In this document: in pieces, positions 1 through 6,655 of the stretch
Layout of the letters: each line of letters opens with the position of its first letter
Position numbering within the stretch: position 1 is the stretch's first letter
NCBI GenBank assembly: GCA_028714395.1
Contig: JAQTMJ010000035.1
Coordinates: forward strand, 1 to 7,671
From: Candidatus Iainarchaeum sp.
Lineage (GTDB): Archaea; Micrarchaeota; Micrarchaeia; Anstonellales; Bilamarchaeaceae
Direction: 5' to 3'
Length of the DNA stretch: 7,671 nucleotides
The notes under the pieces: model-generated
Seen by the model: the letters and a program-made list of their open reading frames with translations, nothing else
The model's database searches: none
What the model was told of the DNA's origin: nothing
Position numbers and translations under genes: made by a program

Positions 1-1511
1 TCCCGCCCCTTCGCGAACCTCAGCAGCCCGTAGGCCGTCTCGTTGTCCCCGCCCTGGAGCACGAAATTCCCGTGGCTCGCATAAACTTCCCCCCACAGCG
101 AGCTCCTCTTCCCATTGGCCAGCCCCGGAAGCTCCAGGTTCGCGCTTTCCTCGTCCTGTGCATAAACGCTGCTCGCATTCTCAATCTCTATGGCGAAGAC
201 CGAATCCAGTATGCTTCCCGCATACTCCCCTTTATCGTGCATCTGCTGGGCGTTCTCCAGATGCCACAGCACATCGCTGTCCTGGCTCTGCGACGCAACG
301 TCCTCGGCAGTTTTGAGGTAATCCGCGCTCAGGTTCCTTAGTGCATTCTCGTCCAGGGTTTTCCCGTTCGTGGGCGCGTTGGCTTCCAGCATCTTCGCTA
401 TGTTGCACCACGCGTCCCCGTACATCGCGTCGTGGTAGCCCAGGTATTTCTCCTCCCTTAGCGTGTAGTTCGCCCCGCTCATGTCGTCCAGCTTCTTCTG
501 CGCCCATCCCTCCCTGAGTTCGGCGCCAGCGAACCATTCAATGTTGTTCTCGTTCAGAGCCGGAAGCGGGGCCGAGGCAAGGCACGACCGCACTTCATTC
601 TCTTTTCCGTTTACGTCCAGATTGTTCACGTTAGCTATGGTTTCGCTGTCTATGTATGCAAGAAACGCATCGTTCGCCGCTGAGAAATAATACCCTTTTG
701 AGTAGAGAATCCTCTCGTTTTCCTCTATCTGGCTGAAATAGGGGTCGAGCATCTCGTCGCTTTTGAGCTTCGCATCCACTTTCTGCACGCTGTCCTGGAA
801 CAGCCCCATCATCCCCTGGGCCATCCCTGCGAACCTGGAACTTCCCGCATAGGCTGCAATGGATGCGTTCACCGGCTGCACCCTGGGCGGCTTGCGCTCG
901 GTGCTTATGTTCTTCCCGTCTATGAGGAAACCAGCCGCCTCGCTCATGTTCTGGGCTTCCAGCACGGTCATGTTCCCGCTCTCCTGGAGCATTCTCAACA
1001 GTATCCTCTCGTAAAGATTCTGGACCGGGGTTATGAAATATCTGATTCCGTTGCTCTGGGCTATTTTCCCCTTTTCGTACAAGCCCCCCACGGGCTCCAC
1101 CGAACCGTCGCTCCCTATTGCCCCGGTTATTATGGAATCCGCCCTTATGGGCCTGCCTTCCAGCGCGGATATGCCCATCACTGTGAGCGCCGCGCCCCCG
1201 CTCGGGCCGTCAAGGTAGGTGCCCGTACTTGCAGGCATGTAGGCTTTTATGCGCACGTCGCAGGATTCCCTGTCCTCCCCAACATACCGGAACGCGTAAT
1301 TCTCCGCGTCCCGCGCTGACTGCTGTATGCTCAGGCCCATCCTGGGATACACGCTCATGAACAGGTCCCCGCTGCCCGACTCCAGCACAAGGCTCATGTT
1401 CACCAGCACCCCCTGGTCCCCCACCACCGCAGGGAGATAGTGCCACGCGGTGCCGTTGCAGGCCGCGAACGCGGCTGACATGAAAACAAGCAAAATCAGG
1501 AAACTTCTCAT
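1..1511 (-). CDS. Secreted Lon-type (S16) serine protease, archaeal ATPase-free type, 3' part missing (runs off window edge)
   Basis: The frame is open from ATG at 1511 to the window edge (503 codons seen, no stop). The protein opens with a signal peptide: MRSF, then a hydrophobic stretch ending AAFA at about residue 17. A Lon proteolytic domain follows at about residues 30-200. DGPSGG (101-106) holds the nucleophile Ser104, and VGGLYEKGK (141-149) holds the dyad Lys147. Their 43-residue spacing equals that of E. coli Lon (S679/K722). No AAA+ domain precedes it, as in the archaeal secreted S16-like family (COG1750 type, by recollection). The remaining 300 residues are acidic, probably helical and unassigned; several N-x-S/T sequons suit an extracellular protein. 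The true C-terminus, perhaps with a membrane anchor, lies outside the window. The start overlaps the stop of the SelB-like gene (ATGA), and a strong Shine-Dalgarno precedes it. Role inferred: protein turnover or processing at the cell surface. Confidence 0.85.
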   Translation of the reverse strand, partial: MRSFLILLVFMSAAFAACNGTAWHYLPAVVGDQGVLVNMSLVLESGSGDLFMSVYPRMGLSIQQSARDAENYAFRYVGEDRESCDVRIKAYMPASTGTYLDGPSGGAALTVMGISALEGRPIRADSIITGAIGSDGSVEPVGGLYEKGKIAQSNGIRYFITPVQNLYERILLRMLQESGNMTVLEAQNMSEAAGFLIDGKNISTERKPPRVQPVNASIAAYAGSSRFAGMAQGMMGLFQDSVQKVDAKLKSDEMLDPYFSQIEENERILYSKGYYFSAANDAFLAYIDSETIANVNNLDVNGKENEVRSCLASAPLPALNENNIEWFAGAELREGWAQKKLDDMSGANYTLREEKYLGYHDAMYGDAWCNIAKMLEANAPTNGKTLDENALRNLSADYLKTAEDVASQSQDSDVLWHLENAQQMHDKGEYAGSILDSVFAIEIENASSVYAQDEESANLELPGLANGKRSSLWGEVYASHGNFVLQGGDNETAYGLLRFAKGR

Positions 1512-2425
1512 GAAATCACTCCTGCCCCCAGCACCCTGGGCTTCCTTCCCGGATCAACGATGAAAACATCATCCCCTTTCTCGTACGCGAAATCCCTTTC
1601 GCATTCTATTTCCACCTGCCTTTTCGCGCCCGCAGGCACGTCCTCGCTGACCGAAGCTTCGGCGAATTGCAGCCCCACGTACGCAAATACCTTCCTTCCT
1701 TTCTGGATTCCCTCCTTCACGAATTTCGGGCATTCCAATTCAGCCCTGAATTTTTTCCCGCTGAGCATTCCATCCCCAAGGACAAACCCCCTTTCTATGC
1801 TTTCCGCTTCCGCGCCCTTTATGTTCGCGCCTACTCTTGATCCATCAGTTATTTCACTTACGTTCTCATCATGCAATTGGAGCGACTTCACCTGGATTTT
1901 CTGCCCGCTCGGGAAAAGCGCCATCTCATCATGCACCCTCACGGTTCCGCGCTCTATCGCGCCCAGCACCACCACCCCAATGCTCTTCAGGCTGAAAACC
2001 TGGTCCACGATTATTTTCGTCTTCCCTTCTTTCCATCCGTTCTGCACTGTGAGCAGGCGTTCACGCATCTTAATCGGATCCTCATCAAGCGTTTCCCATT
2101 TCTCCAGCGCGGTCGCCTTGATGTAATTCTCAATCCCTCCTTTGTCCCCTACGAAAGCCCCGGGCTTTCCAGCAATGATGAACGAAGCCAGAAGTTCCGG
2201 GAACTCCTTTTTCCCCGTGTCCGGCCTAAACAGTACGAAATCCGAAAGCGCCAGGCCGAAAACCAGCGGATGGATTTTCTCAGGGTAGAGCGTGGGCTCT
2301 ATTACTTCAACCGCAATGTCGCCCTGTTTGTACATATATATGGTGAAATCTCCAGGGGCCCCTTTCTTCCCTATCTTCGCATTCGTTTCAGCATCCAGCA
2401 GCGACAATACCCGTATCCCTTTCAT
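1508..2425 (-). CDS. Archaeal SelB-like protein (aSelBL), elongation-factor paralogue with a degenerate GTPase domain
   Basis: 305 residues from ATG 2425. Residues about 131-218 form an EF-Tu/SelB domain II β-barrel (KIIVDQVF, GVVVLGAIERGTVRVHDE, SRVGANIKG, ERGFVLGD). Residues about 222-305 form a domain III-like barrel. The first 130 residues sit where a G domain should be but carry no P-loop, no DxxG switch motif and no NKxD. The retained GKKGAPGDFTIY and EPTLYPEKI segments resemble the known archaeal aSelBL family, which has lost GTPase motifs. It therefore should not hydrolyse GTP as a normal translation factor. Its role is unknown; RNA or tRNA binding through the barrels is an inference. 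GTG at 2431 is an alternative start two codons upstream. I prefer ATG because an A+T-rich TATA-like element lies about 22 nt upstream, suggesting a leaderless mRNA. The gene overlaps the downstream protease by ATGA and starts 27 nt after the tRNA. Confidence 0.8.
   Translation of the reverse strand: MKGIRVLSLLDAETNAKIGKKGAPGDFTIYMYKQGDIAVEVIEPTLYPEKIHPLVFGLALSDFVLFRPDTGKKEFPELLASFIIAGKPGAFVGDKGGIENYIKATALEKWETLDEDPIKMRERLLTVQNGWKEGKTKIIVDQVFSLKSIGVVVLGAIERGTVRVHDEMALFPSGQKIQVKSLQLHDENVSEITDGSRVGANIKGAEAESIERGFVLGDGMLSGKKFRAELECPKFVKEGIQKGRKVFAYVGLQFAEASVSEDVPAGAKRQVEIECERDFAYEKGDDVFIVDPGRKPRVLGAGVIS
1515..1523 (-). promoter_or_regulatory. Shine-Dalgarno of the S16 protease gene
   Basis: Read on the minus strand, AGGAGTGAT matches the archaeal anti-Shine-Dalgarno (complement AGGAGGTGAT) with one base missing. 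It ends 3 nt before the ATG at 1511. It lies within the 3' end of the upstream coding region, so it supports translational coupling and fixes this start. Confidence 0.75.
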
Positions 2426-2443
2426 AAGCACCAGCCATTTTAG

Positions 2444-2450
2444 AATAAAA
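2444..2450 (-). promoter_or_regulatory. TATA-like element of the SelB-like gene, overlapping the tRNA trailer
   Basis: The minus strand reads TCTTTTATTC directly after the tRNA discriminator base. The TTTTATT core lies about 19-25 nt before ATG 2425, roughly where a TATA box for a leaderless transcript should be. The same T-run could also terminate the tRNA transcript. Neither role is proven. Confidence 0.4.
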
Positions 2451-2452
2451 GA

Positions 2453-2566
2453 TGCGTCCGCCGGGGAAATCGGCTTCCAGCTCGGTTAAGAAACGAGAAG
2501 ATGGAAGCACTCGAACCCGGGTCGTTGGCTTGGGAAGCCAAAATCCTACCACTAGACTACGAACGC
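2453..2566 (-). tRNA. tRNA-Gly(CCC) with a 43-nt intron at position 59/60 (T-loop)
   Basis: On the minus strand the cloverleaf reads: acceptor GCGTTCG, TA, D-stem GTCT/GGAT with loop AGTGGTA, anticodon stem TTGGC/GCCAA, loop TTCCCAA with anticodon CCC at 2534-2532, variable CGAC, T-stem 5' arm CCGGG, then TTCGAG. After that the sequence stops looking like tRNA for 43 nt. It resumes as C, T-stem 3' arm CCCGG (2465-2461), acceptor 3' arm CGGACGC (2460-2454) and discriminator A (2453). Removing the insert gives a 71-nt tRNA with all T-stem pairs and all seven acceptor pairs (one G-U). The mature T-loop is TTCGAGC. CCA is not encoded. The identity follows from anticodon CCC and a glycine-like D-arm. 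An intron-unaware search would report a truncated tRNA or miss it. Confidence 0.9.
2467..2509 (-). other. tRNA intron with bulge-helix-bulge splice sites at 59/60
   Basis: The 5' site lies in a 3-nt bulge AG^T (2511-2509) and the 3' site in a 3-nt bulge TT^C (2468-2466). Between them a 4-position helix pairs exon TTCG with intron CGAT (three pairs, one T-T mismatch), so the motif is slightly relaxed. Inside, GCTTCCA (2508-2502) pairs perfectly with TGGAAGC (2479-2473), and a shorter CTCG/CGAG stem caps it. The outer helix is the T-stem itself. Cleavage after the second base of each bulge, the archaeal rule, gives the correct 7-nt T-loop. Non-anticodon introns are known in some archaea with broad-specificity splicing endonucleases. 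Confidence 0.88.
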
Positions 2567-2590
2567 AACTACGGATTAATGCAAAAACAG

Positions 2591-2599
2591 GTTATTAAT
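2591..2599 (-). promoter_or_regulatory. TATA box of the tRNA-Gly gene
   Basis: The minus strand reads ATTAATAAC, centred about 29 nt upstream of the mature tRNA 5' end at 2566. That matches the usual archaeal TATA distance if transcription starts at or just before the tRNA. It lies immediately before the stop codon of the upstream ankyrin-like gene, now downstream of its coding region. Confidence 0.5.
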
Positions 2600-2601
2600 C
2601 C

Positions 2602-3273
2602 TTATCGCTTCATTATCCCTTTCGCTTCATCGAGAAGGGACGCGTCAAGACTAGCTTTCCCGCCTAAGGTTATATGTGCCTTGGTCAGCGTTTCTTGCAT
2701 TGCTTCTCTTTTCGCCAGGATTTGCTTTGCGTCGTCCTTTCCCGCGACCAATGCATCCACAAGCGTCGCGCCAGAAAGATTTAACGCATTTGGATCTAAG
2801 CCAGCTTCCAGCAGCATCCGCTCCAGCTTTTCCCGATCCTTACCGTGCTGGTCCGCATGCTTTGGATCCACGTCTTTCAGGAGCCGTTCCAGAACACTCT
2901 TCACGATTTCAACGTTGCCCCCTGCCGCAGCGTAAATTAGCGTGTACACGTCAAGTCTGACATCTTTAGATTCATCGACAAGCCATTTATATATCTCCCA
3001 GTTTCCCCTCTTTGCGGCGACTTTAATGGCGTCTTCCCAGTCTCTTGGAGTTGTGGGCATGCCGTTTTTTATCGCGTCACCCGTCCGTTTCAGCACCCCT
3101 AAATCGCCGAAGCCGGCATTAGTTGTAAGCGCGTGTTCTACATGTTCTACAAACAGTTCTCTATCCCAGCCGTTGCCCTTAGGTGCTTTTACTTTAGTTT
3201 CTCTATATCCCAGGATCGGCGGCCATTTTCCATTATGTCCGTTTGGATTGGAATGCCAACTATACGTTACCAT
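2602..3273 (-). CDS. Divergent ankyrin-repeat-like protein of unknown function
   Basis: 223 residues, no signal peptide or membrane helix visible, so probably cytoplasmic. Residues about 75-175 look like degenerate ankyrin repeats: helix-turn-helix units such as DWEDAIKVAAKRGNWEIYKWL, then a second unit (TLIYAAAGGNVEIVKSVLE), and LERMLLEAGLDPNAL, whose LLEAGLDPN is the classic repeat ending. The first 70 residues (Trp, Gly and Pro rich) and the C-terminal helical tail are unassigned. Ankyrin repeats mediate protein binding; the partner is unknown. Arginine codon use is unlike the neighbours: of 11 Arg codons, five are AGA, four CGG and none CGC, whereas the adjacent helicase uses CGC most. 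This hints at a different origin. The start at 3273 follows an A+T-rich promoter element; the gene is divergent from the helicase and ends 36 nt before the tRNA. Confidence 0.75.
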   Translation of the reverse strand: MVTYSWHSNPNGHNGKWPPILGYRETKVKAPKGNGWDRELFVEHVEHALTTNAGFGDLGVLKRTGDAIKNGMPTTPRDWEDAIKVAAKRGNWEIYKWLVDESKDVRLDVYTLIYAAAGGNVEIVKSVLERLLKDVDPKHADQHGKDREKLERMLLEAGLDPNALNLSGATLVDALVAGKDDAKQILAKREAMQETLTKAHITLGGKASLDASLLDEAKGIMKR

Positions 3274-3303
3274 AATACCATCGCCTTACACTAAATGTGA
3301 ACC

Positions 3304-3316
3304 AAATATTTTAAAT
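3304..3316 (-). promoter_or_regulatory. TATA box of the ankyrin-like gene
   Basis: The minus strand reads ATTTAAAATATTT, centred about 37 nt before the ATG at 3273. This predicts a start of transcription near 3284 and a leader of about ten nucleotides. The 105-bp gap between the divergent genes holds this element and the helicase promoter, with no other clear feature. Confidence 0.5.
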
Positions 3317-3350
3317 TCGTTTCCATAGTCCGGCACACTTCGGCTTATGA

Positions 3351-3357
3351 TTAATAA
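3351..3357 (+). promoter_or_regulatory. TATA box of the helicase gene, leaderless spacing
   Basis: TTAATAA is centred 25 nt before ATG 3379, so transcription should start at or next to the start codon. No Shine-Dalgarno is seen before the ATG (CTATTCTCATCC), which agrees with a leaderless mRNA. Confidence 0.55.
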
Positions 3358-3378
3358 CTTTGTCCGCTATTCTCATCC

Positions 3379-5220
3379 ATGGCCCGAACTTTTTTCCGTC
3401 ACTCCTCAATCCGGAAGCACCAGAAGGACATGGTGGCTGACGTTTACTTCGCGCTCGAGAACAAAAAGCACCTGCTTGCCCACGCCCCGTGCGGCATAGG
3501 GAAAACCGATGCTGCGCTTTCCCCTGCAATCACTTACGCGATTGAGCACAACCTGGACGTTTTTTTCCTCACCCCTAAGATTTCCCAGCATAAACTAGCT
3601 GCGGAAGTGGTGAAAGGGCTTGCGGAAAAATACGAATTAAAACCCAAGGCAGTGGATTTGATTGGGAGAAGGCACTCGTGCATACACCCTGCGATGGAAA
3701 GGCTGGACTACGACGCTTTTTACCCGGCGTGCGAAAAGCTGCGCGAAAAAGGGGCGTGCATGTTCTACCGCAACGCGAAGGGAAGCAGCAAGCTGGAACA
3801 GGCAAAGTCCGAACTTTTAATGCATAAAATCCTTTCAGATTACGGGAGCATAAAAGGGCATTCCGAACTCATAGCTGCCGCAAGGGAGCTGGAAGCGTGC
3901 CCCTACGAGATAATGCTCAGGCTCTCCTCCTCATCCCAGTTCATCATTGCTGACTATTTTCACATCATCTCCCCGCAGATACGCGAGCTGTTCATGCGCA
4001 AATCAAAAAAGAAGCTGGAAAATTCAATCATAATAATAGACGAGGCGCACAACCTCCCCGCGCGCGTGCGCGACTACCTTTCGGTTTCCTTCAACAACCG
4101 CATGGTCTCGCGCATGGAAAAGGAGATGCGCGTTCTTGGGGGGAAGATGGATTTCGAGGAGGAAATGGAATCCTGGGCAAAGGAAATCCTCAAAGAGGAG
4201 AGCGAATCCCTGCTCAAGCCCGAACAGCTCAATTCGCTTCTTTCCTATTTCCAGATGAAGCCCGAGGAGCTCTGCGAATATTTCGAGGCTTTGGGTTTGG
4301 AATACGTGGGCAAGACCGGAAAAAAAAGTGCTTTGCTCAAATTCTCCAAATTCCTTTCCGGATGGTTCGACAATACGCCTGGCTCGGTGCGCATCCTGCG
4401 CGGAAAGAAGGACTTTTTATCAATCTCCAAGCGCTTCATGGACCCCGGAATAATCACATCGGAGCTCAACAATGCGCACTCTCTCATACTAATGAGCGCC
4501 ACGCTCCACCCCATGCGCATGTACCGGGACGTATTGGGCCTGGACGAAGGGCGCACCCTGATGAAATCCTACCCTTCCCCGTTCCCCAAGCCCAACCGGC
4601 TCAATCTCATTGTGGAAGGCACGACCACCAGATACACGCAGCGCGGGGAGGAGGAATACAGGAAAATAGCCGGAATGATAGACAAAGCCCATTCGCTGAA
4701 AGGAGGAACCGCGGCTTTCTTCCCTTCCTACAAGGTGCTCCAGTCGGTGCTCCCGTTCATAAACTCAGGGCCGAAATGGGTGCAGGGTGAGCGCATGGAC
4801 CCAAGGGAGATAAGCAGGCTCGCAAAGGACTTCTCATCAAAGGGGGGTCTGCTCATCGCCGTGCAGGGAGGTTCTCTCTCAGAAGGCGTGGATTTCAGCA
4901 AAGGCGAGATAAAGAATGCAATCGTTGTGGGCATCGCGCTCGAGGAAATGAACCTGGAGATAAAATCCCTCATAGAGTATTACCAGCAGAAATTCGGCAA
5001 GGGCTGGGAGTACGCCTACATCTTTCCCGGCGTAACACGCGCGCTCCAGTCCGCTGGTCGTGCGATAAGAAAAGACGAGGACAAAGCCGCGATAATATTC
5101 CTCGACGAGCGCTTCTCCTGGGGCAACTACAGGCGCATACTGCCCTCGGAAGAGGATTTCGCAATCACTTCGGTTGAAAAGCTGGAAAAAAAGCTGGAAA
5201 AGTTCTGGGATTCCAAATGA
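3379..5220 (+). CDS. xpd: XPD/Rad3-family Fe-S DNA helicase (superfamily 2)
   Basis: 613 residues, close to the usual archaeal XPD size. Motifs in order: a Q-motif-like KHQKDM near residue 15; Walker A APCGIGKT (36-43); four cysteines C101, C118, C127 and C174 placed as the 4Fe-4S cluster ligands between motifs I and II; DEAH box IIIIDEAHN (217-225); a charged helical arch-domain region (about 230-350); motif III MSAT (372-375); motif V-like GGSLSEGVDF (497-506); and motif VI QSAGRAIRK (557-565) with the arginine finger. Family knowledge: an ATP-driven 5'-3' DNA helicase linked to nucleotide excision repair in eukaryotes, with a less certain archaeal role. A DinG-like assignment in the same family is possible. 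It lies 28 nt upstream of the RFC large subunit gene, which fits DNA maintenance. Transcription looks leaderless. Confidence 0.9.
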   Translation: MARTFFRHSSIRKHQKDMVADVYFALENKKHLLAHAPCGIGKTDAALSPAITYAIEHNLDVFFLTPKISQHKLAAEVVKGLAEKYELKPKAVDLIGRRHSCIHPAMERLDYDAFYPACEKLREKGACMFYRNAKGSSKLEQAKSELLMHKILSDYGSIKGHSELIAAARELEACPYEIMLRLSSSSQFIIADYFHIISPQIRELFMRKSKKKLENSIIIIDEAHNLPARVRDYLSVSFNNRMVSRMEKEMRVLGGKMDFEEEMESWAKEILKEESESLLKPEQLNSLLSYFQMKPEELCEYFEALGLEYVGKTGKKSALLKFSKFLSGWFDNTPGSVRILRGKKDFLSISKRFMDPGIITSELNNAHSLILMSATLHPMRMYRDVLGLDEGRTLMKSYPSPFPKPNRLNLIVEGTTTRYTQRGEEEYRKIAGMIDKAHSLKGGTAAFFPSYKVLQSVLPFINSGPKWVQGERMDPREISRLAKDFSSKGGLLIAVQGGSLSEGVDFSKGEIKNAIVVGIALEEMNLEIKSLIEYYQQKFGKGWEYAYIFPGVTRALQSAGRAIRKDEDKAAIIFLDERFSWGNYRRILPSEEDFAITSVEKLEKKLEKFWDSK

Positions 5221-5227
5221 ATAAAAG
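5221..5227 (+). promoter_or_regulatory. TATA box of rfcL, touching the helicase stop codon
   Basis: ATAAAAG begins one base after the helicase TGA and is centred about 25 nt before ATG 5249, giving leaderless spacing. No Shine-Dalgarno is present (AAATTCCTCC precedes the ATG). A small inverted repeat AAGCT-TGCC-AGCTT lies at 5225-5238. RfcL may thus be transcribed on its own as well as by read-through. Confidence 0.45.
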
Positions 5228-5248
5228 CTTGCCAGCTTAAATTCCTCC

Positions 5249-6646
5249 ATGCTTCTCGCCCAAAAATATTCCCCTCGCAAAGTAGACGATTTGGCCGGAA
5301 ACGACGAGGCCAAGCGCGTGATAAAGCAGTGGATACTCAACTGGATGCGGGGCGTGAAGCAGAGGCCCCTTCTCATAAACGGACCCACAGGAATAGGGAA
5401 AACCTCCATCGCATACGCACTCAGGCAGGAGTTCGATTTGGAGCTGGTGGAGATGAACGCAAGCGACCTGCGCGACGCGAATTCAATCGGGCGCGTGCTC
5501 TCTTCCGCAGGCACCGCGTCCTCGCTTTCCGGGAAAACCAAGCTCCTTCTCATAGATGATGTGGACGCATTGCAGGGCAAGGACCGCGGAGGCGCTTCCG
5601 CAATAGTTTCAATGCTGAAAAGCGCCCAGGTTCCGGTAATGCTCACCGCTTCAGACGTGTGGGACCGAAAACTTTCGGGCATAAAGGCAGGGTGCCAGCT
5701 CCTGGACCTCAGGCGCATCTCCAAATCCTCTGTGAAGAAAGTTCTCAAGTCCATAGCGGAAGCGGAGAAGCTCGAAATCCCGGAAACATTCCTGGATTCC
5801 ATAGCCGAGAACTGCAATGGCGACTTGCGCTCCGCGATAAACGACATGCAGGCAGGGATGAACAATCCCCGGGACAGGGAAAGGGACATATTCGAGCGCA
5901 TGAAAACCATATTCAAGTCCACTACTTATTCTCAAGCGCGGGAAGCCGGCTGGGGGGACGTGGAGCACGATTTCCTCAAGCTCTGGATAGACGAGAACAT
6001 TCCGCTTGAATACGAATACAGGGAGGAAGTGGCTCTCGCATACGATAACCTTTCGCGCGCGGACGTGTTCGACGGGAGGATAATGAACAGGCAGTACTGG
6101 GGCTTCCTGCGCTATTCCGGGGATTTGATTACGGCAGGAGTGGCGCTCTCAAAGAATGAGAAATACTTCAAGTTCGTGCGCTACCAGTTCCCCAATTATC
6201 TGAGGCAGATGAGCTCGTCAATGGCAAGGCGCGCCATGCTCAAGGCCGTGGGGCACAAGATAGGCGTGCACACCCACACAGGCTGGAAAGATTCCCTGGA
6301 ATATATACATATTATGCAGCACATCCTGGACCGGAACCCGGAAGCCATGTGGTTCTACCAGCTTGAGGAAGACCAGGTGGCTTTCATACTCGGGGTTTCG
6401 GTTTCCGATTTGAAGGAAAAATTCAGCCCCAGGGAGGAAATCCCGGAGGAAAAGGAAACTTCCGAAGCGAAAAAGGATGAAGAAAAAGAAAAGAAACCGG
6501 AGAAAAAAAATGAAGAGAAGGAAAAAGAAAAACCTGAAGTGAAAAAGCAAGGGAAGGAAAAAGAGGAGAAAAAAGCGAAGAAGGAAAAGGAGCCCAAATC
6601 CGGGAAAAAGGACGCAAAAAGGGGCACGCTCAGCGATTTTCTCTGA
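5249..6646 (+). CDS. rfcL: Replication factor C large subunit (clamp loader)
   Basis: 465 residues, AAA+ ATPase that with RfcS loads the PCNA sliding clamp onto primer-template DNA. Motifs: KYSPRKVDDLAG N-terminal RFC box (6-17); Walker A GPTGIGKT (45-52); MNASD (69-73); Walker B LLLIDDVD (99-106); DRGG (112-115), typical of large subunits; sensor 1 region LTASD (132-136); sensor 2 GDLRSAIND (191-199). A helical collar domain follows at about 215-395. Residues about 396-457 are a Lys/Glu-rich disordered tail, and the last residues RGTLSDFL resemble the PCNA-interacting (PIP) peptide at the end of other archaeal RfcL proteins (compare TLFDFL, recalled). Two details differ from the usual pattern: Walker B reads DDVD rather than DEVD, and sensor 1 has Ser where Asn is common. 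The start is fixed by the conserved N-terminus and the upstream TATA spacing. Confidence 0.93.
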   Translation: MLLAQKYSPRKVDDLAGNDEAKRVIKQWILNWMRGVKQRPLLINGPTGIGKTSIAYALRQEFDLELVEMNASDLRDANSIGRVLSSAGTASSLSGKTKLLLIDDVDALQGKDRGGASAIVSMLKSAQVPVMLTASDVWDRKLSGIKAGCQLLDLRRISKSSVKKVLKSIAEAEKLEIPETFLDSIAENCNGDLRSAINDMQAGMNNPRDRERDIFERMKTIFKSTTYSQAREAGWGDVEHDFLKLWIDENIPLEYEYREEVALAYDNLSRADVFDGRIMNRQYWGFLRYSGDLITAGVALSKNEKYFKFVRYQFPNYLRQMSSSMARRAMLKAVGHKIGVHTHTGWKDSLEYIHIMQHILDRNPEAMWFYQLEEDQVAFILGVSVSDLKEKFSPREEIPEEKETSEAKKDEEKEKKPEKKNEEKEKEKPEVKKQGKEKEEKKAKKEKEPKSGKKDAKRGTLSDFL

Positions 6647-6655
6647 GAACTCCGA

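Noticed and set aside
2429..2431. GTG start for the SelB-like protein
   Set aside because: It adds only two residues, has no better ribosome-binding site, and fits the TATA spacing less well than ATG 2425.
1560..2443. Plus-strand open frames of about 190 codons opposite the SelB-like gene
   Set aside because: They are antisense shadows of a gene with clear domain matches; their translations show no recognisable domain and unusual Ser/Pro/Phe composition.
2501..2566. A truncated pseudo-tRNA or an integration site ending at the T-loop
   Set aside because: The missing T-stem and acceptor halves are present at 2453-2466 and pair fully, with a bulge-helix-bulge at the junction, so an intron explains the break better.
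4879..5922. A 347-codon minus-strand frame across the helicase-rfcL junction
   Set aside because: It is antisense to two well-supported genes with intact motifs and crosses their boundary; the length reflects high G+C third positions.
6396..6600. Purine-rich Lys/Glu repeat at the end of rfcL as a possible DNA repeat array
   Set aside because: No fixed unit length is seen; it encodes the charged linker before the PCNA-binding tail.
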